64,000 nt of DNA from Rhynchospora pubera (taxonomy: Eukaryota; Streptophyta; Magnoliopsida; Poales; Cyperaceae): NCBI GenBank assembly GCA_028095005.1, contig CM051461.1, positions 172,057,144-172,121,143 on the forward strand. The letters are read 5' to 3'. Of the stretch, positions 37,101-49,200 are shown piece by piece (positions within the stretch are counted from its first letter, which is position 1; every line of letters begins with the position of its first letter). A program made the translations under genes and the position numbers. The notes under the pieces are model-generated. The model was not told the origin of the DNA and did not search any database. It saw only the letters and a list, made by a program, of their open reading frames with translations.

Positions 37101-39948
37101 GATACAAGTGATATACTACTATTCAGTTAGATATATACTTGTACCAAACTAAGGACGTTAAGGTACTCAGTATAATATAGTATCTTCTAATAAATTTATA
37201 AAAACTGAGGCATTATGCATTCTACTGCAACAGAGCTTGTCTCAGTTCTGCTAACAATACAGATGACAGATCAGTAACAAGATAGCACTGGTACCAAGAA
37301 GACTGCCTAAGATCGAATCTGAAGAATTAAGGGTGCATGAAGTCACAATTCAAAGGGAAGTTAAAATGTTTTCCTTCAATATTGACAACTACTGTTTTTA
37401 ATCAAAGTAATACTAAGAACGCATACTCTAGAAAACTTCTTTTCCTTCGTGTTATGGAGAGTTGGAGGTTCTTGCGTCAATGTGTCAATCAATATCTGCT
37501 CCATATTGAAAGGTTTTTTATTACAAGTTTCAGACTCCAACATTTATGCAAATATTATTATTAGCAAAACAAAAGTAGAACCTGATATGGAGACTGAGAC
37601 TTAAAGGGAGAATGACCATAAGCGAGCTCGAGTGCAGTTATTCCAAAGGACCAGATATCAGCCCTAGGAATAATCTTCATTATTAATTTGTTAGGAGTAA
37701 AACAAAACTATGAAGTAAAAGATAATATTCAACTCTGTACTTGTAATCATATTCACTTTGCTGTATCACTTCTGGGGCCATCCTATATATGAAATGAAAA
37801 ATATAATTAGTCATGTTCAACCACACAATTTTGAATATCAAAGAGCCCTGTATAACAAGAGAAATAAATAACAAACACCAAAAAGGGGAACAAAGGAAAA
37901 ATAAAGCAACAAAACAGCAGAAAAGGAAATCCCCAGTAGACTTGTTTCCTCATGTTATTTTAGAGATAATCACGCTACTACAATTGTTCTCGTCTACATT
38001 CTTAGAAGGAAAGGAGGTTTTTCGGAGGACATCAGGGGAAAGCATAACAATTTCATTGTTGGAATTTCAATAAAGTAAATGGTGAAAGAATAAAAGAATA
38101 GAATACCAGCTTGGGGTCCCAACAAAAGTCTTTCTTGTTTTATGATTATCACCCGAATCAAAGAGAAAAGCCGATGACCCAAAATCTGCTAGCTTCACTC
38201 CTAAAATTGGATCCAGTAAGATATTGCCAGCCTACAATCAGCATGCCAAAGAAATAGTAAATCAGCCACATAAAAAAATAAAAAAAAGATAACCCTAGAA
38301 TTTAATCCAATCTCCTAACATGGGAGTACTACCTACAATCCCCATCTCTATCCAAGTTCCTTAAAAAAAAAAAACATTTCTATCTTATTTGATTAGAGAA
38401 GAATGACACAAAATAGGGGATTTTGGACAATTTCCAAACTGAAGTGCAAGAAACCATATATTCTTTCATTTCAGACGCTTATTACCAGTGAATCAGTGAA
38501 GGTGAATGTTATATTGTTTGTGATGGTGAATCTTATATTACCAGTGATGGTGAATCTTATATTGTTTGTGTGGGTGCAAGCAAGACAATTCTCATTTTGA
38601 GTGGTAAAAATAAAATTGGGAGATTTTTGTAAGTCTAAGACAAATTACTCAATAATTAAAAAGAAGCACTCACCTTGATATCCCTGTGTATGTGTCCATT
38701 CTGATGTAAATACTCTAAACCTCTAAGTATCTCCCTGAGTACAGTTGCAATAAAAGCCTCACTGAAGCCAAGTGGATATGCACATTTCATGATATGGTGG
38801 CAGGAGCCACCGGCCATGAATGGCATCACAACCCAGAGGTCCTGACCAGCAACAAATGAGCAGTGTGCACTCAGCAGGTTGGGGTGGTCTATCAGTATCA
38901 TTGTCTTTGCTTCTTGTGAGAATTTACTCTGAAATCAGGAATTAATGCCTCCATAAAATATCTGTGGTTTTTAGTATATGACCTTTTTAGCCTAGCCCCA
39001 ACTTGTTTGGGACAAAAGGTTTAGTTGTTGTTTGTTTGTTTAGTATATGCCCCTTTTAAGTTGTTTTCTCCCTCCTTTCTGGGTTGTAATCCCCATATTT
39101 TGGCAGTACTTTCCATATTTTATTACTTTTATTCTAGTTGGCCATTGACATACTCACATTCTTTTCTGACAACAATTATCCACAATTGGTGATTCCATTG
39201 CTAAGTACTATCATCAATTAGAATGCTTAAGAAATTTTGTTTCAAAGAAGAGTGAAAATTGAGGCTTGTATCAGAAGGAAAATTTGAAAAGATTTAGAAT
39301 GAGAGAATGTAAAGTTGTAAACGTAAAACGGAAGAGTCCAAAAGGACAGACAAAAAACATAAATATTTTCCACTAGTTTTATGGCAAATAACTCATATAA
39401 CCCCAAGCAAATTGTTGCAAATTCCAATTGCACATCCTAAAAGGAGCTTTGAAGTGTTCAATTTTAGGAGGTTAATAATTTCTTTGTGCATAATATGAAC
39501 ACGTTTCCAATTTTACTATGGAATAAATAACCTCAAAATTGACTACCAAGTAAACCAATTCAAATTTTACTTCATCTGGCATAAAACACAACGGACAATA
39601 TAAAAACTGACAGAATAAAATGACGAAATAATTAAATGACACAAAAGAAAAACTGAAAGTCATGGGCAGGAACGCATTGAATCAGCACCACTGACTAAAA
39701 GTTATCCCCATTGAAAGATTCCCATTCATACCACATCCTAAAAGCAACAGAAAAATGTTAAACAGAGAAAGATTAAACGCACAAATTATTACCAAATCGC
39801 CATTAAACTTCTCAAGGTCCACGACCTTAATTGCCACGATCTCATCAAATGGCACGCACCGAGCTCGGTGCACTAGCGCCGTGGCTCCATCTCCGATCAG
39901 CTCCAGCAACTGGTACTCGTTTGCTCTGTTGGGATACTTCTTCTTCAT
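34152..39948 (-). CDS. STE20/BLUS1-like serine/threonine protein kinase
   Basis: Exons: 39793-39948, 38674-38928, 38107-38231, 37741-37782, 37582-37663, 37427-37498, 36814-36984, 36370-36432, 36128-36196, 35933-36025, 35509-35585, 35299-35426, 34626-34723, and a probable last exon 34152-34181. All phases agree, giving about 486 aa. The kinase domain spans about 12-275: Gly loop LIGDGATALVHRA, VAIK lysine, helix-C glutamate (SQEAKTM), HRDIK, DFG, and TFVGTPSWMAPE with ADIWSFGITALELAYG, the pattern of plant germinal-centre-like kinases including BLUS1. The C-terminal part is acidic and Ser-rich and ends near GRFTITSDNLESAK, a motif these kinases share. It lacks the long coiled-coil tail of many paralogues. 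Reading through after 34626 would instead add 22 residues. Substrate is unknown. Confidence 0.88.
34779..35110 (+). mobile_element. small non-autonomous Helitron in kinase intron
   Basis: The 5' end is TCTAAGATATATATTAAAAA preceded by A (an alternative start at 34772 is equally preceded by A). Near the 3' end is a perfect GC hairpin GGCGGCGAAGCCGCC (35082-35096), followed 10 nt later by terminal CTAG (35107-35110) and a host T. A|TC...hairpin...CTAG|T is the Helitron signature. The element is about 330 bp, AT-rich and non-coding. It lies in the intron between kinase exons 12 and 13, in the opposite orientation to the gene. Confidence 0.75.
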
Positions 39949-40118
39949 CGCCAAAATGCAAAATTGTCTCAAATCGGAGAATACACGAAGAAAAGGAGTT
40001 TTAATTGAGGGAGGTGTTATCGACCGACTCCTGAGATTTTAAGAAAAGTGTAGATACGGAGATTTTTGGGGTGGTAGAGTTGAAGCGCCGGGTTTCCCGT
40101 GAGAGAAAGGAGCGTTTC

Positions 40119-40143
40119 TTTATATATATATATATTTCGCGCC
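40119..40143 (-). promoter_or_regulatory. TATA run and E2F-type site upstream of the kinase
   Basis: An alternating TA run (40119-40136) precedes TTTCGCGCC at 40135-40143, about 170-195 bp upstream of the kinase ATG. TTTCGCGCC fits the E2F/DP consensus (TTTSSCGS). Direct overlap of a TATA run with an E2F site hints at cell-cycle-linked expression. This rests on the sequence match alone. Confidence 0.4.
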
Positions 40144-40418
40144 ATATATATGATGTGCAATTTGGAATAGCTAAAAAGGGTCATGTGCAATGTTAAATTT
40201 CGCTTTCGAAGATTTGTAAAGGAAAGAAAATATGGGACAACCGACAATGAACTACACTATTGAACTGCCGACTTTTCTATGGTCAAATGTCGTGATCAGA
40301 TTTTTTAGTTTCGAACTGAAGAGAGATTTTGATTGTTGGGTCTTATATTACGTCATCAACAGTGCATCTGCATTAAATTAGTTCTGTCTTCACACGTTTA
40401 ATCTTGAACTCAATAAAA

Positions 40419-40999
40419 ATGGCAACATCGGATATAAACCCCTCTAATTTTGTCTATCTGAATATAAACCTCTCAAATCTTTAAAATAGGATACAAATCC
40501 CCTTTAATTTTGTTTAGTTTTTATATAAATCCTTTTCAACATTTTTAATTATAATAAATAAAAAAATTGAATTTATGACCCAAATACCCCTGCTAATAGA
40601 CTACTCTTCGGTCCCTATTAACAAACTCTCCGCTAAAATTATCTTAGCGTTATTTTATAATACTTAATACTAATCTTTTTAAAATAGAAGCCCCTAATTG
40701 GTTCTTTGGTTTAAAGCTTGTACAGATTAAGATATAGAACGCTAAATTTGGTTGGTCAGAGAAATAGAATAAAGAGGATGCACCGAGGAGCGGAGACATG
40801 GGTAGGCACTAGGCAGGCAGGATATTTTAGTCATAAAAATTAATTATCTGACTTTTTATATCTAAAATATGCTTAAAAATAATGAAAAAAGTTATATCCA
40901 AACTAAATAGAATTGGAGGGGTTTATATCCGATTTTTAAGATTAGAAGGGTTTATATCCAATAGAGAAGATTACAGGGGTTTATATCTGATTTTGCCAT
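40419..40999. mobile_element. 581 bp MITE with long, internally repeated TIRs (MULE-like)
   Basis: The left end ATGGCAACATCGGATATAAA mirrors the right end (ATGGCAAAATCAGATATAAA after reverse complement). The homology runs about 90 bp. Each arm contains three variants of a roughly 33 bp unit with the core GATATAAACCCCT. A-rich flanks hide the target duplication. Long TIRs suggest a Mutator-like non-autonomous element. There is no coding content. Confidence 0.6.
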
Positions 41000-42930
41000 A
41001 AAAAAATTGTTAAATTCAGATTTGTTCGTATATTTTGTCATATTAAATAGTAGAAAAATTTTAATTGATGTCACTCAAAATTGCTCAAATATTGACTAAT
41101 TCGACAAATGTCATCGTAGAAGTTCACAAGCTGATTTTATACCACTATTTTTTTTTACAAAATAATAGTAAATTGATATTTGACACCAAAATATGTCAGT
41201 ATTTTTAAAAATCCTTAACTTTTTTTTTTTTATCTTTGTAGTAATTAAAATTAATTTTTAATTGGTTAATATTATTAAATCAATTTTTTTTTGTTTTGTA
41301 GTTGTAAACTAATTAGTCCTTTTATGATGACATATCTTGAATTTTGAACTTCTTCAATGACATAAACCGAAATACCCCTAAAATGTAACACCAATGTTTC
41401 ACTTTGGATATGGAGTTTTCATGGTCTATTATAAAAAAGGTTTCCACATTATTGTTTTAATAATTATTATTAATGTTAATTGTTCAAACAATCCATTAAC
41501 TCGTTTTTGCAGACTTTTAGCTATGGAATAAATTATGTTTCAATTTTGTTTTTCCTCTATTTTCATTCAAATGACTAAAATATAATCGCTCTTAAAGTAA
41601 TGAAATTCTATGGTTTATTATTAAATGAATTACATCACAATTAATCGTAGAATTGGAATTCTTTGTCTCTAGCATTTCCAAAAAAAAAAAATATATATTT
41701 GTGTTAATAAGTCCACGAATACAATTTTTTTTTTCAAGAAATTGTCTCATGTTTAACTCTTTAACGTCTTCCATATTAGATTATTATTATTATTATTATT
41801 TTTGGTAGAGGAAAGCACAGAGATAACCTCGTTAAAATTTAAATTTAACTGCTGCTTGCACAAGCTTAAATGATGAACACTAAATAAACATTCAATAAAC
41901 AAAAATGATAGGTTTTCGAGTTAATAATGTATTTGGAATCATCACTTTACCGTCACTATATTTATATCCATATTAATTAGGCCTATTTATTTACTTTGGT
42001 CTTTCCTTATCCAGAATTAGATTTTTATGTCGATCAGAGTTAGAAAAAGTATGTTTATTTCGAATTCAAATTACGCTTATATCTAAGGACCAGTGAAATT
42101 TTTTTTGTGATATCAGATAGCAATTTTATTTTTCTTTTTGCAAATAGCATTCTAAAATTTACTTTATTAAATACAAAAGTTATGGGTCTTGACCCCTAAT
42201 TTTCTTCAAAAAAAAGGCATTCTAAAAATTTAAATGATAAAATTAAACAACTTTTTTATAAGACGATGTTGATGGCCGGATGAATGAGGCTCTCTTTACC
42301 GTAATAAAGTAGTTTTTTTTCCCTTATCTCTCGTGCTCTTTATATTGTCAAATTGAAGAGTAACTTGTCGAGTGTCGACTCGTTCGTCGTCTGTAATACG
42401 AATCGCGCGCGGTCTCGCGGAGCAAGACATGGGACTATGTCACTATGAGAGTGTATTCGTTGTTTGATTAGTTCCTAAAGTTCTAGAAACAAAAAATGTA
42501 AAATATAATGCACTCGAGGCCCGTGACTTTAAATATTTACCTATATTAATTTTTACTCGAATTTAGTACAAAAGATATTATCCAATATAACACACTGCAA
42601 CTTCACTTGATTGGAAAACACAAATAATATAATCCACATGATGTATTGTTGCTTCACTTTATTGATATTTTTGCAACATGTTATGTATAATCGAAATGAA
42701 ACGGTGCTTCAAATTGTTGTAATTAAATTAATCATATTTCATATATGGGTTTGTGTGCTTAGTTCTTCTCAACAATTTCCGTTCTCAAAACACTTTCGTT
42801 TTTTCCCCCTAATTTTTCATCGGAAAAATAATAATTAAAAAAAATCTTGACACGGGTTGAAAAGAAAGACGGTATGTCTTGTTGTGTCAACACGTACCAA
42901 CTTTCTCGTGCCAAAAAATGGTGTTGCATC

Positions 42931-43169
42931 CAGGGGCGGAGCCAATAGGGGGGCTGCTTGGGGCAGTTGCCCCCCTTGTGCTAAAAAAAAATAAAATTTT
43001 TATGTATATTTTCTTTATTTTTTAGAAAATTTCTATAATTTGCCCCCCTAATTAATCATGAACCACTGATTTAGGAAAGAAATATTCTTCTTCATAAATA
43101 AATTTCTATTTCATTGTTCAATCTTTAAAATTTTGCCCCTCCTATCATAATTTTCTGGCTCCGCCCCTA
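42931..43169. mobile_element. 239 bp hAT-type MITE
   Basis: The terminal inverted repeats are CAGGGGCGGAGCCA and TGGCTCCGCCCCTA. An exact 8 bp duplication GTTGCATC flanks it (42923-42930 and 43170-43177), the hAT hallmark. The interior is A/T-rich with G/C blocks (GGGGGCTGC, TTGCCCCCCT) and is non-coding. Confidence 0.9.
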
Positions 43170-44078
43170 GTTGCATCGGAGTTTCTCCCACTTTACACGA
43201 TACAGTGGACTCGCAAGTATCTGTGTGCTTTAAGTACGTTACAGGAAAATTCTTTTTGCTCAAGATTTGATGTTTATCTGTCCGAAACAGCACGAATCAA
43301 TTCGATGCATGCAGTTTTATATATTCTAAAACATCTACAAACACTCATCATTTGTTAGGTTTTATATTACGTATGAAGGCTTGAATAAACAAAATTAAGA
43401 AGCTTCAAATATAATAATATGTAAGACACCGTATACTTCACGCGACCGTCATCTTTTCCACCAATTTTGACCAAATTTTAATCAAGTAGCATGGATCATG
43501 TTCTAGACACGAGTGAAATTCACGTAATTATGCACGTTAATACTAAATCTATCAATTAAGCAATTATTGTAACTTTTTGGTCCTTCTTTACATAGTCGAC
43601 AATTTTTCATGCATATATGTGGATCTTTTCTCATAGTCACGTACTAATTACTGATGATTGTGTATGTTATTCTGCAAGCAAATTTTTATTTTTGATACAA
43701 ACGAACTGCAATTCGTTTTTCTCTTAAAGAAATTCACAGTTCGTTTGTATTAATTTTTTATATGATCGATTAAATCTTCAAAATATATGAACTTCTTTAA
43801 AGTTCCATAGATATAACTATGACATTTCATTCGTATATGTCAACGTTTGAGACTGCCAGACATGCACTAGATTGAGACCAAATAAAACTTCAATTTTTTT
43901 TTACAAGTACAGGAATTGAATAATACCAAACAAAATTTTTGTACCAGATACTTAATATGCTCACATAGTTAATACTAGCTCACTCTGTGAAAATACAGTT
44001 CATAGAGGAAGCCAAAGCACCAAATAATTATAACAAAAAAAAGCCTGGAACCAAAATTTACAAGTGAGTGTCATACAA

Positions 44079-45391
44079 TTAGGCTACAGTTGTGGACTCT
44101 AACAAAGAGTCTAGGTATTCCTTCAGCTTGGCTTTAGTAATGGCACCTTCTCTCTTACTATCTGGTACCTCCTGTCCATTTTTGAAGAGTATCAGAGTCG
44201 GGAGACCATAAACCTTGTATTTTTCGATCAATTGAGGATTCGCATCATGGTCTATTTTTACTACCTTTATTCTTCCCTCGAATTCCTGGTAAACGGAATT
44301 TTCGTTCTCTGTTAGTATTAATAATCCATAACAGTGGCAATTTCAAACAGTTTCATGTGAACCGGTGCTTTCAGGTCCACAGTATTGAATATAACACCAG
44401 TTTCTAACTAATACAGACAAAGTTAATATATCGAGCAACAATTAGCATTGTTTAGAAAAAAGATGAAATTGAAATGGACACATAATACAGACTCTCAGTA
44501 GGTATTATGTGGACGAAAATGGGATCAATTTGTTGCTGCTACAAATGCTGAAATGCTATAAGAGAAAAGGCAATCCACTGAAAGTCTGAAACTAAAGCTA
44601 CATGTAATGCAGAACTAGTAAATATTTCCTGCTGCTACTAGAGTAGGTATAAAAAAATACAGGGATTGCTGAAACTCACAAAAGGCAACAATTTTGAGTT
44701 TTTGACCATTTTTACTGCACAATGTAGCAAGCAGTAGGACCGACTTACATAAGAAGTGTAACATGCATATTAAAAAGACAAATTTTTTACAGGTTTTCTT
44801 CTAATTGTGTGATTTTAAACTCCAAATTTGAGGAATCCCGATGCATTTTTAAAATGATACAACGAAACTGTATAATTTTTTCTAATTTAACTTGGTAGAA
44901 AAATATTGCCAAGAGGGTCAATTGATACAATTTCTATCAAAATATTCCCCAACGCCAACAATTGCACAACACATTATAGTATTGCAGAGAATTCCATCTC
45001 AACGAAAACAATTCTCCAAGAAAACGAGTACTAAATTAAAAAGAGAGGGTCACAGTAACCAAACCTGAGAAGCCCATTCAACAGCAGGAGCAATCAGGCG
45101 GCAGGGCCCACACCAGTCGGCCACAAAATCAACCAGAACGGGCAGCTCCGACTCCAACACCTCCGTACTAAATTCGCTCTGCCCGATAGTCTTGACTGCG
45201 CCGCATCTTATAGACATCCTCCCGGTCAAGCGCCTCTGACCGACGGGGCCCACTCTGCAGCGCGCTAGTTTTGCATAAGAACATGGCGACAAGGGGACAA
45301 ACTGCAGGCGCCGGTGAGAGGAAATTGGTCGGATGGTTGGGGAGAGAGGGTGAGAAGTAGAGGTCGCGTTGAAGAAAGAAGTTGTCGCCAT
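44079..45391 (-). CDS. TRX-X: thioredoxin x, chloroplastic
   Basis: Two exons, 45065-45391 (109 codons, ATG at 45391) and 44079-44285 (68 codons plus stop), give 177 aa with a GT-AG intron between phase-0 codons. Residues 1 to about 65 form a Ser/Thr/Arg-rich plastid transit peptide. The mature domain has the redox site WCGPCRLI in VLVDFVADWCGPC, followed by KVVKIDHDANPQLIEKYKVY, the cis-proline loop GLPTLILFKNG, and the C-terminal run EGAITKAKLKEYLDSLL. The IDHDANP and REGAITKAKLKEY stretches are diagnostic of the x-type rather than m-type thioredoxins. Plant TRX x is a stromal disulfide reductant known to serve 2-Cys peroxiredoxin. It is divergently transcribed from the neighbouring HSP70 gene. 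Confidence 0.95.
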
Positions 45392-46243
45392 GGGAGGAAG
45401 GAGTGGCCACTCCACTCAAACTGGGAAGAGAGGGATGAAACTGGAGAGTTGAGACTGGAGAAGGAATCGGTTTTGGCTCGGGTGGGTGACGTTGGTCGCG
45501 TATTGGATTGGGAATATACGTTGAAAGACGAAGCAGAATTGCTCAAACAAAAACAACCTTCTTTTCTTTTCTTTTCCTATTTTAATTTTTTGATGGTTAG
45601 GAAGGCCGAAGGCCTACTGTTTCTGAAGGAAAATGAAACTGAGAAGCCCATGGACCATGGTAGCGATGAAAGTAAGCCCAGTATAGTAAAGTTGTATGAG
45701 CTTGAGAATGGGTCTGGTTTCAGCCTGTTATAATGCGGATTCGGGTCGAGTCTCAAGTATATGATCTGATCCGACCTGGAAGACTGAGAGCCAGATCGGG
45801 CGGTCAGTATCCTCTCCTGTACCGGAATATGACTTCACATTTAGATTCACGCTAATATGATTTATGAATGAATTGTTAAAAGTTAAACGGTCATAAATTT
45901 GTGTTTAGAACTTGGGCCTTGCGGCAAAAGGAGAGGATTTCAGCTCCGGTGGGAACGGAAAATCATTAACTGACTGGAGTGAGTTTTTAGGAAGGTTTGG
46001 AACCTGAAGAAGGATATGGTCTCATATTTACTTGTATCCCTTCGTATTTTGAGATCCAATGAATGTTCCATTAGCATTTCCCACACTCGCATGGAAATTA
46101 AATTCGTACTGGGGAAGTCAAGAAGAGAGAAGGCTTATCGGTTCCCACGCAACCTTTCAAATAAAATGAGCTCGAATATTCATTCTCTTTCCAATCTCAC
46201 ACAGCAATTCTTTCACTCAGTGCCAACAACCAAATTTTAGGCC
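45392..46243. promoter_or_regulatory. shared divergent upstream region of thioredoxin x and HSP70-1
   Basis: These 852 bp separate the two start codons and hold both promoters. HSE-like palindromes GAANNTTC occur at 46061-46068 and 46174-46181, upstream of the HSP70 ATG. An AATAAAAT run at about 46160 is conserved before the paralogue (CCAAATAAAAT near 60685). A perfect heat-shock element needs at least three alternating units, and these have two, so heat induction is possible but unproven. Confidence 0.4.
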
Positions 46244-49200
46244 ATGGCTGGTAGAAGCACGAGTCCCGCGATTGGAATCGACCTGGGAACCACATGTTGG
46301 AAAGTGTTGAAAATAGTCCATTCGGCCAGGTGTTCGACCAGGTCCAGCCGAATGGTTGGCAGAACAGACGCGTTTTTCATATAAGGAAAGGTCCAGGCTG
46401 CACCAAAGTTGGAAATACGTGTATGGCACGTCCAGGGGTGTGGTTCTAGTATGTTGGAATAGTTTCCTTGTAAATAAAAGGTCAAATGTAACAAATAAAG
46501 AAAGAAATAATGGGGAATTATGGAAAGGGGATGTGTGCCTCTATAGGATAGTTTTCCTATTTTATTATTCATCTTCTCCATGTAACAATTAACCAAAAAA
46601 TCAATAAAAAAGTGAGACGTGTGCGTGTGTGAGGACGTAGGCACCAAATTGGTGCTGAACCTCGTTAAAATCGTGTGTCTCTTTATTGTTTTATCTGTTT
46701 TCTACATGGTATCAGAGCGTAGTTCGATCCGAGACCAAAACAAACCCTAAAATCATACCATTCGGCCTAGTGTTCGGCCAAATACCCAGCCGAACAGTAC
46801 CCAAATCAGGCAAATTTCACCATGACAGACACCGAAACTGAAACCAAATCAATTCTGGAGAAGTTAACAGAGCTAGTCATTGCTCAACAAGCCCAGATGA
46901 CCCAACTCATAACTATCCAAACCCAAACACCAATCCCAACTCCCGTAGCTCAAAGCTCAGATGTTTCAGCCTCACCGATCACAGTAAAACTAGATGGCAC
47001 AAACTACTCGATCTGGTCTGAAGTAGTAAGCATCCATGTTAAGGGACGAAACAAGATGCACCATCTCACCTGTGACCCACCTGCTCCGTCGATAGATCAT
47101 CCATCCTACCCTAAGTGGAGTGCAGACGACTCCGTGGTTAAAGGGTGGTTGATTAGCTCTCTTGAACCAGCTCTCTTGCCTACCTACTTGCGCCACAAGA
47201 CGGCAGGAGAGATGTGGAAGGCTCTGGCAACTACCTACTATGATGGAAATGACGAGTCACAAGTCTTTGATCTCAACCGTCAAGTGTCTCGTCTCAAACA
47301 TACAGGTAGAATTGAAGATTACTATAATGGTTTACAGGGACTATGGAGGGAAATTGATTATCGACGTCCAAATCCTATGACTAGTGCACCAGATATTGAG
47401 AGATTCAATGAATACCTAGAGAAGTCAAGGGTGTACATCTTCTTGGACGGTCTTGATGATCGCCTGGACAATCTCAGGGCCCAAGTGCTGCGACTCACAC
47501 CATTTCCAACAGTGGAGCAAGCTTATGGGTTAGTAAGAAGGGAGGTCTCAAGGCAATCAGTCATGTTGAAAAGTGAGGAAGGTAACCATCAAAACTCTAT
47601 GGTTATGTATTCTAAAGGTGTTTCTAGTATAAACTATCAGGATAAGTCCAAGATGAAGTGTACTCACTGTGGAAAAAGCGGGCACGTGCGTGAAACTTGC
47701 TTTGAGATTGTGGGCTATCCAGAATGGTTCAAGGGAAGAAAGGGGAAGATGCAGAGAAGACCTCAGGCAAATATGGTGGCAAACAACACAACTGGAGAAG
47801 CAAAAACCAACCATTCGGCCGACTGTTCGGCTGGAGCAGGCCGAACAACAGGCCGAACAGTGGCGACAGACAGCCAAACAGAGGAAACAGCCAACCGAAC
47901 GGACCTGGCAGAGGGCAGTACGGGTCGGGCGCAGCTGTGTGCAGCCCGAGAAATTAACTCAACTCATCATGACACAGGTTTGATAAGTAACACGTCCAAC
48001 CAAGGTAGGTCTCTCTTCACATGTTGTGACTTGGACTGGGTAATTGACTCTGGTGCTACAGACCATATGACCTTTGATAAAAATGACCTCAAGGAATCTA
48101 GGGAACCAAGGGTGAAGAATATCTATAATGCTAATGGTTTTGAGTATCCAGTAAGAGGGGCAGGAAATGTAGAGATTTCACCATCATTAGTTCTCCATAA
48201 CACACTTCTTGTACCATTCTTGAAAAATCGGTTGATTTCAATTGGACAAATAACAGAAGAGTTAAATTGTGTGGTTCTAATGTTCCCTGATTTCTGTATT
48301 TTCCAGGATGTCCTCACGAAGGAGATCATTGGGCGTGGTACTAAAAGAGGTCGTCTGTATCACTTGGAGGACCTTAAGATTGGGAGAACTAACTTGGCTA
48401 CTAGAAGTTCATCACGGGAAGAAAAGATTTGGACTTGGCATAGGCGGTTAGGACACCCATCTTTTGGATATATGAGAAGGATTTTACCTGATTTGTTTTG
48501 TGGGTTAGATTTATCTAAGTTGAATTGTGAAACTTGTGTAAGGGCTAAAAGTCACCGTATGACGTACCATATCAGTTTGAATAAATGTGAAAGACCTTTT
48601 GATTTAATTCACTCAGATGTTTGGGGCCCCTCCCCAGTTGAGTCAATCTTTGGATATAAGTACTTTGTTTTATTTGTGGATGATTGCACTAGAATGACCT
48701 GGTCTTTTTTATTGAAAAGAAAAGATGAAGTGGGTGAAGTGTTTAAAAATTTTCATGCTATGGTGCAAACTCAGTTTGGGACTAATATAAAAATGTTTAG
48801 AAGTGACAATGGAGGTGAATTTGTGAATAGGAACCTAAAGGATTTTTTCAAGGAAAAAGGCATTATTCATGAGACATCGTGTGTTGGAACACCACAACAA
48901 AATGGGATAGCTGAAAGAAAAAATAGGCATGTTCTTGAGACTGCTAGGGCACTGTTATTTGAAAATAACGTGCCTCAGAAATTTTGGGATTGTGCCATAA
49001 TGATGGCAGTGTATGTCATAAATCGGTTACCCTCAGTGATCAACAAATTTCAAACCCCCTTGAAGACACTTAGTACCTTTCACTCTATTCCATCTGTTTT
49101 AAGTCTTCAACCAAAAATATTTGGGTGTGTAGCATATGTTCACATTCAAAAAAATAATAGGACCAAACTAGATCCCTGTGCTGTCAAGTGTATATCCTTA

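Larger units (their letters stand above)
40144..44078. other. intergenic, two MITEs, no gene seen
   Basis: AT-rich spacer between the kinase and thioredoxin genes. Apart from the elements at 40419-40999 and 42931-43169 and a short (ATT)n at 41783-41800, nothing coding or structured was recognised. Confidence 0.5.

Noticed and set aside
45314..45733. Plus-strand frame opposite thioredoxin x
   Set aside because: It is antisense to the transit-peptide exon and has no independent support.
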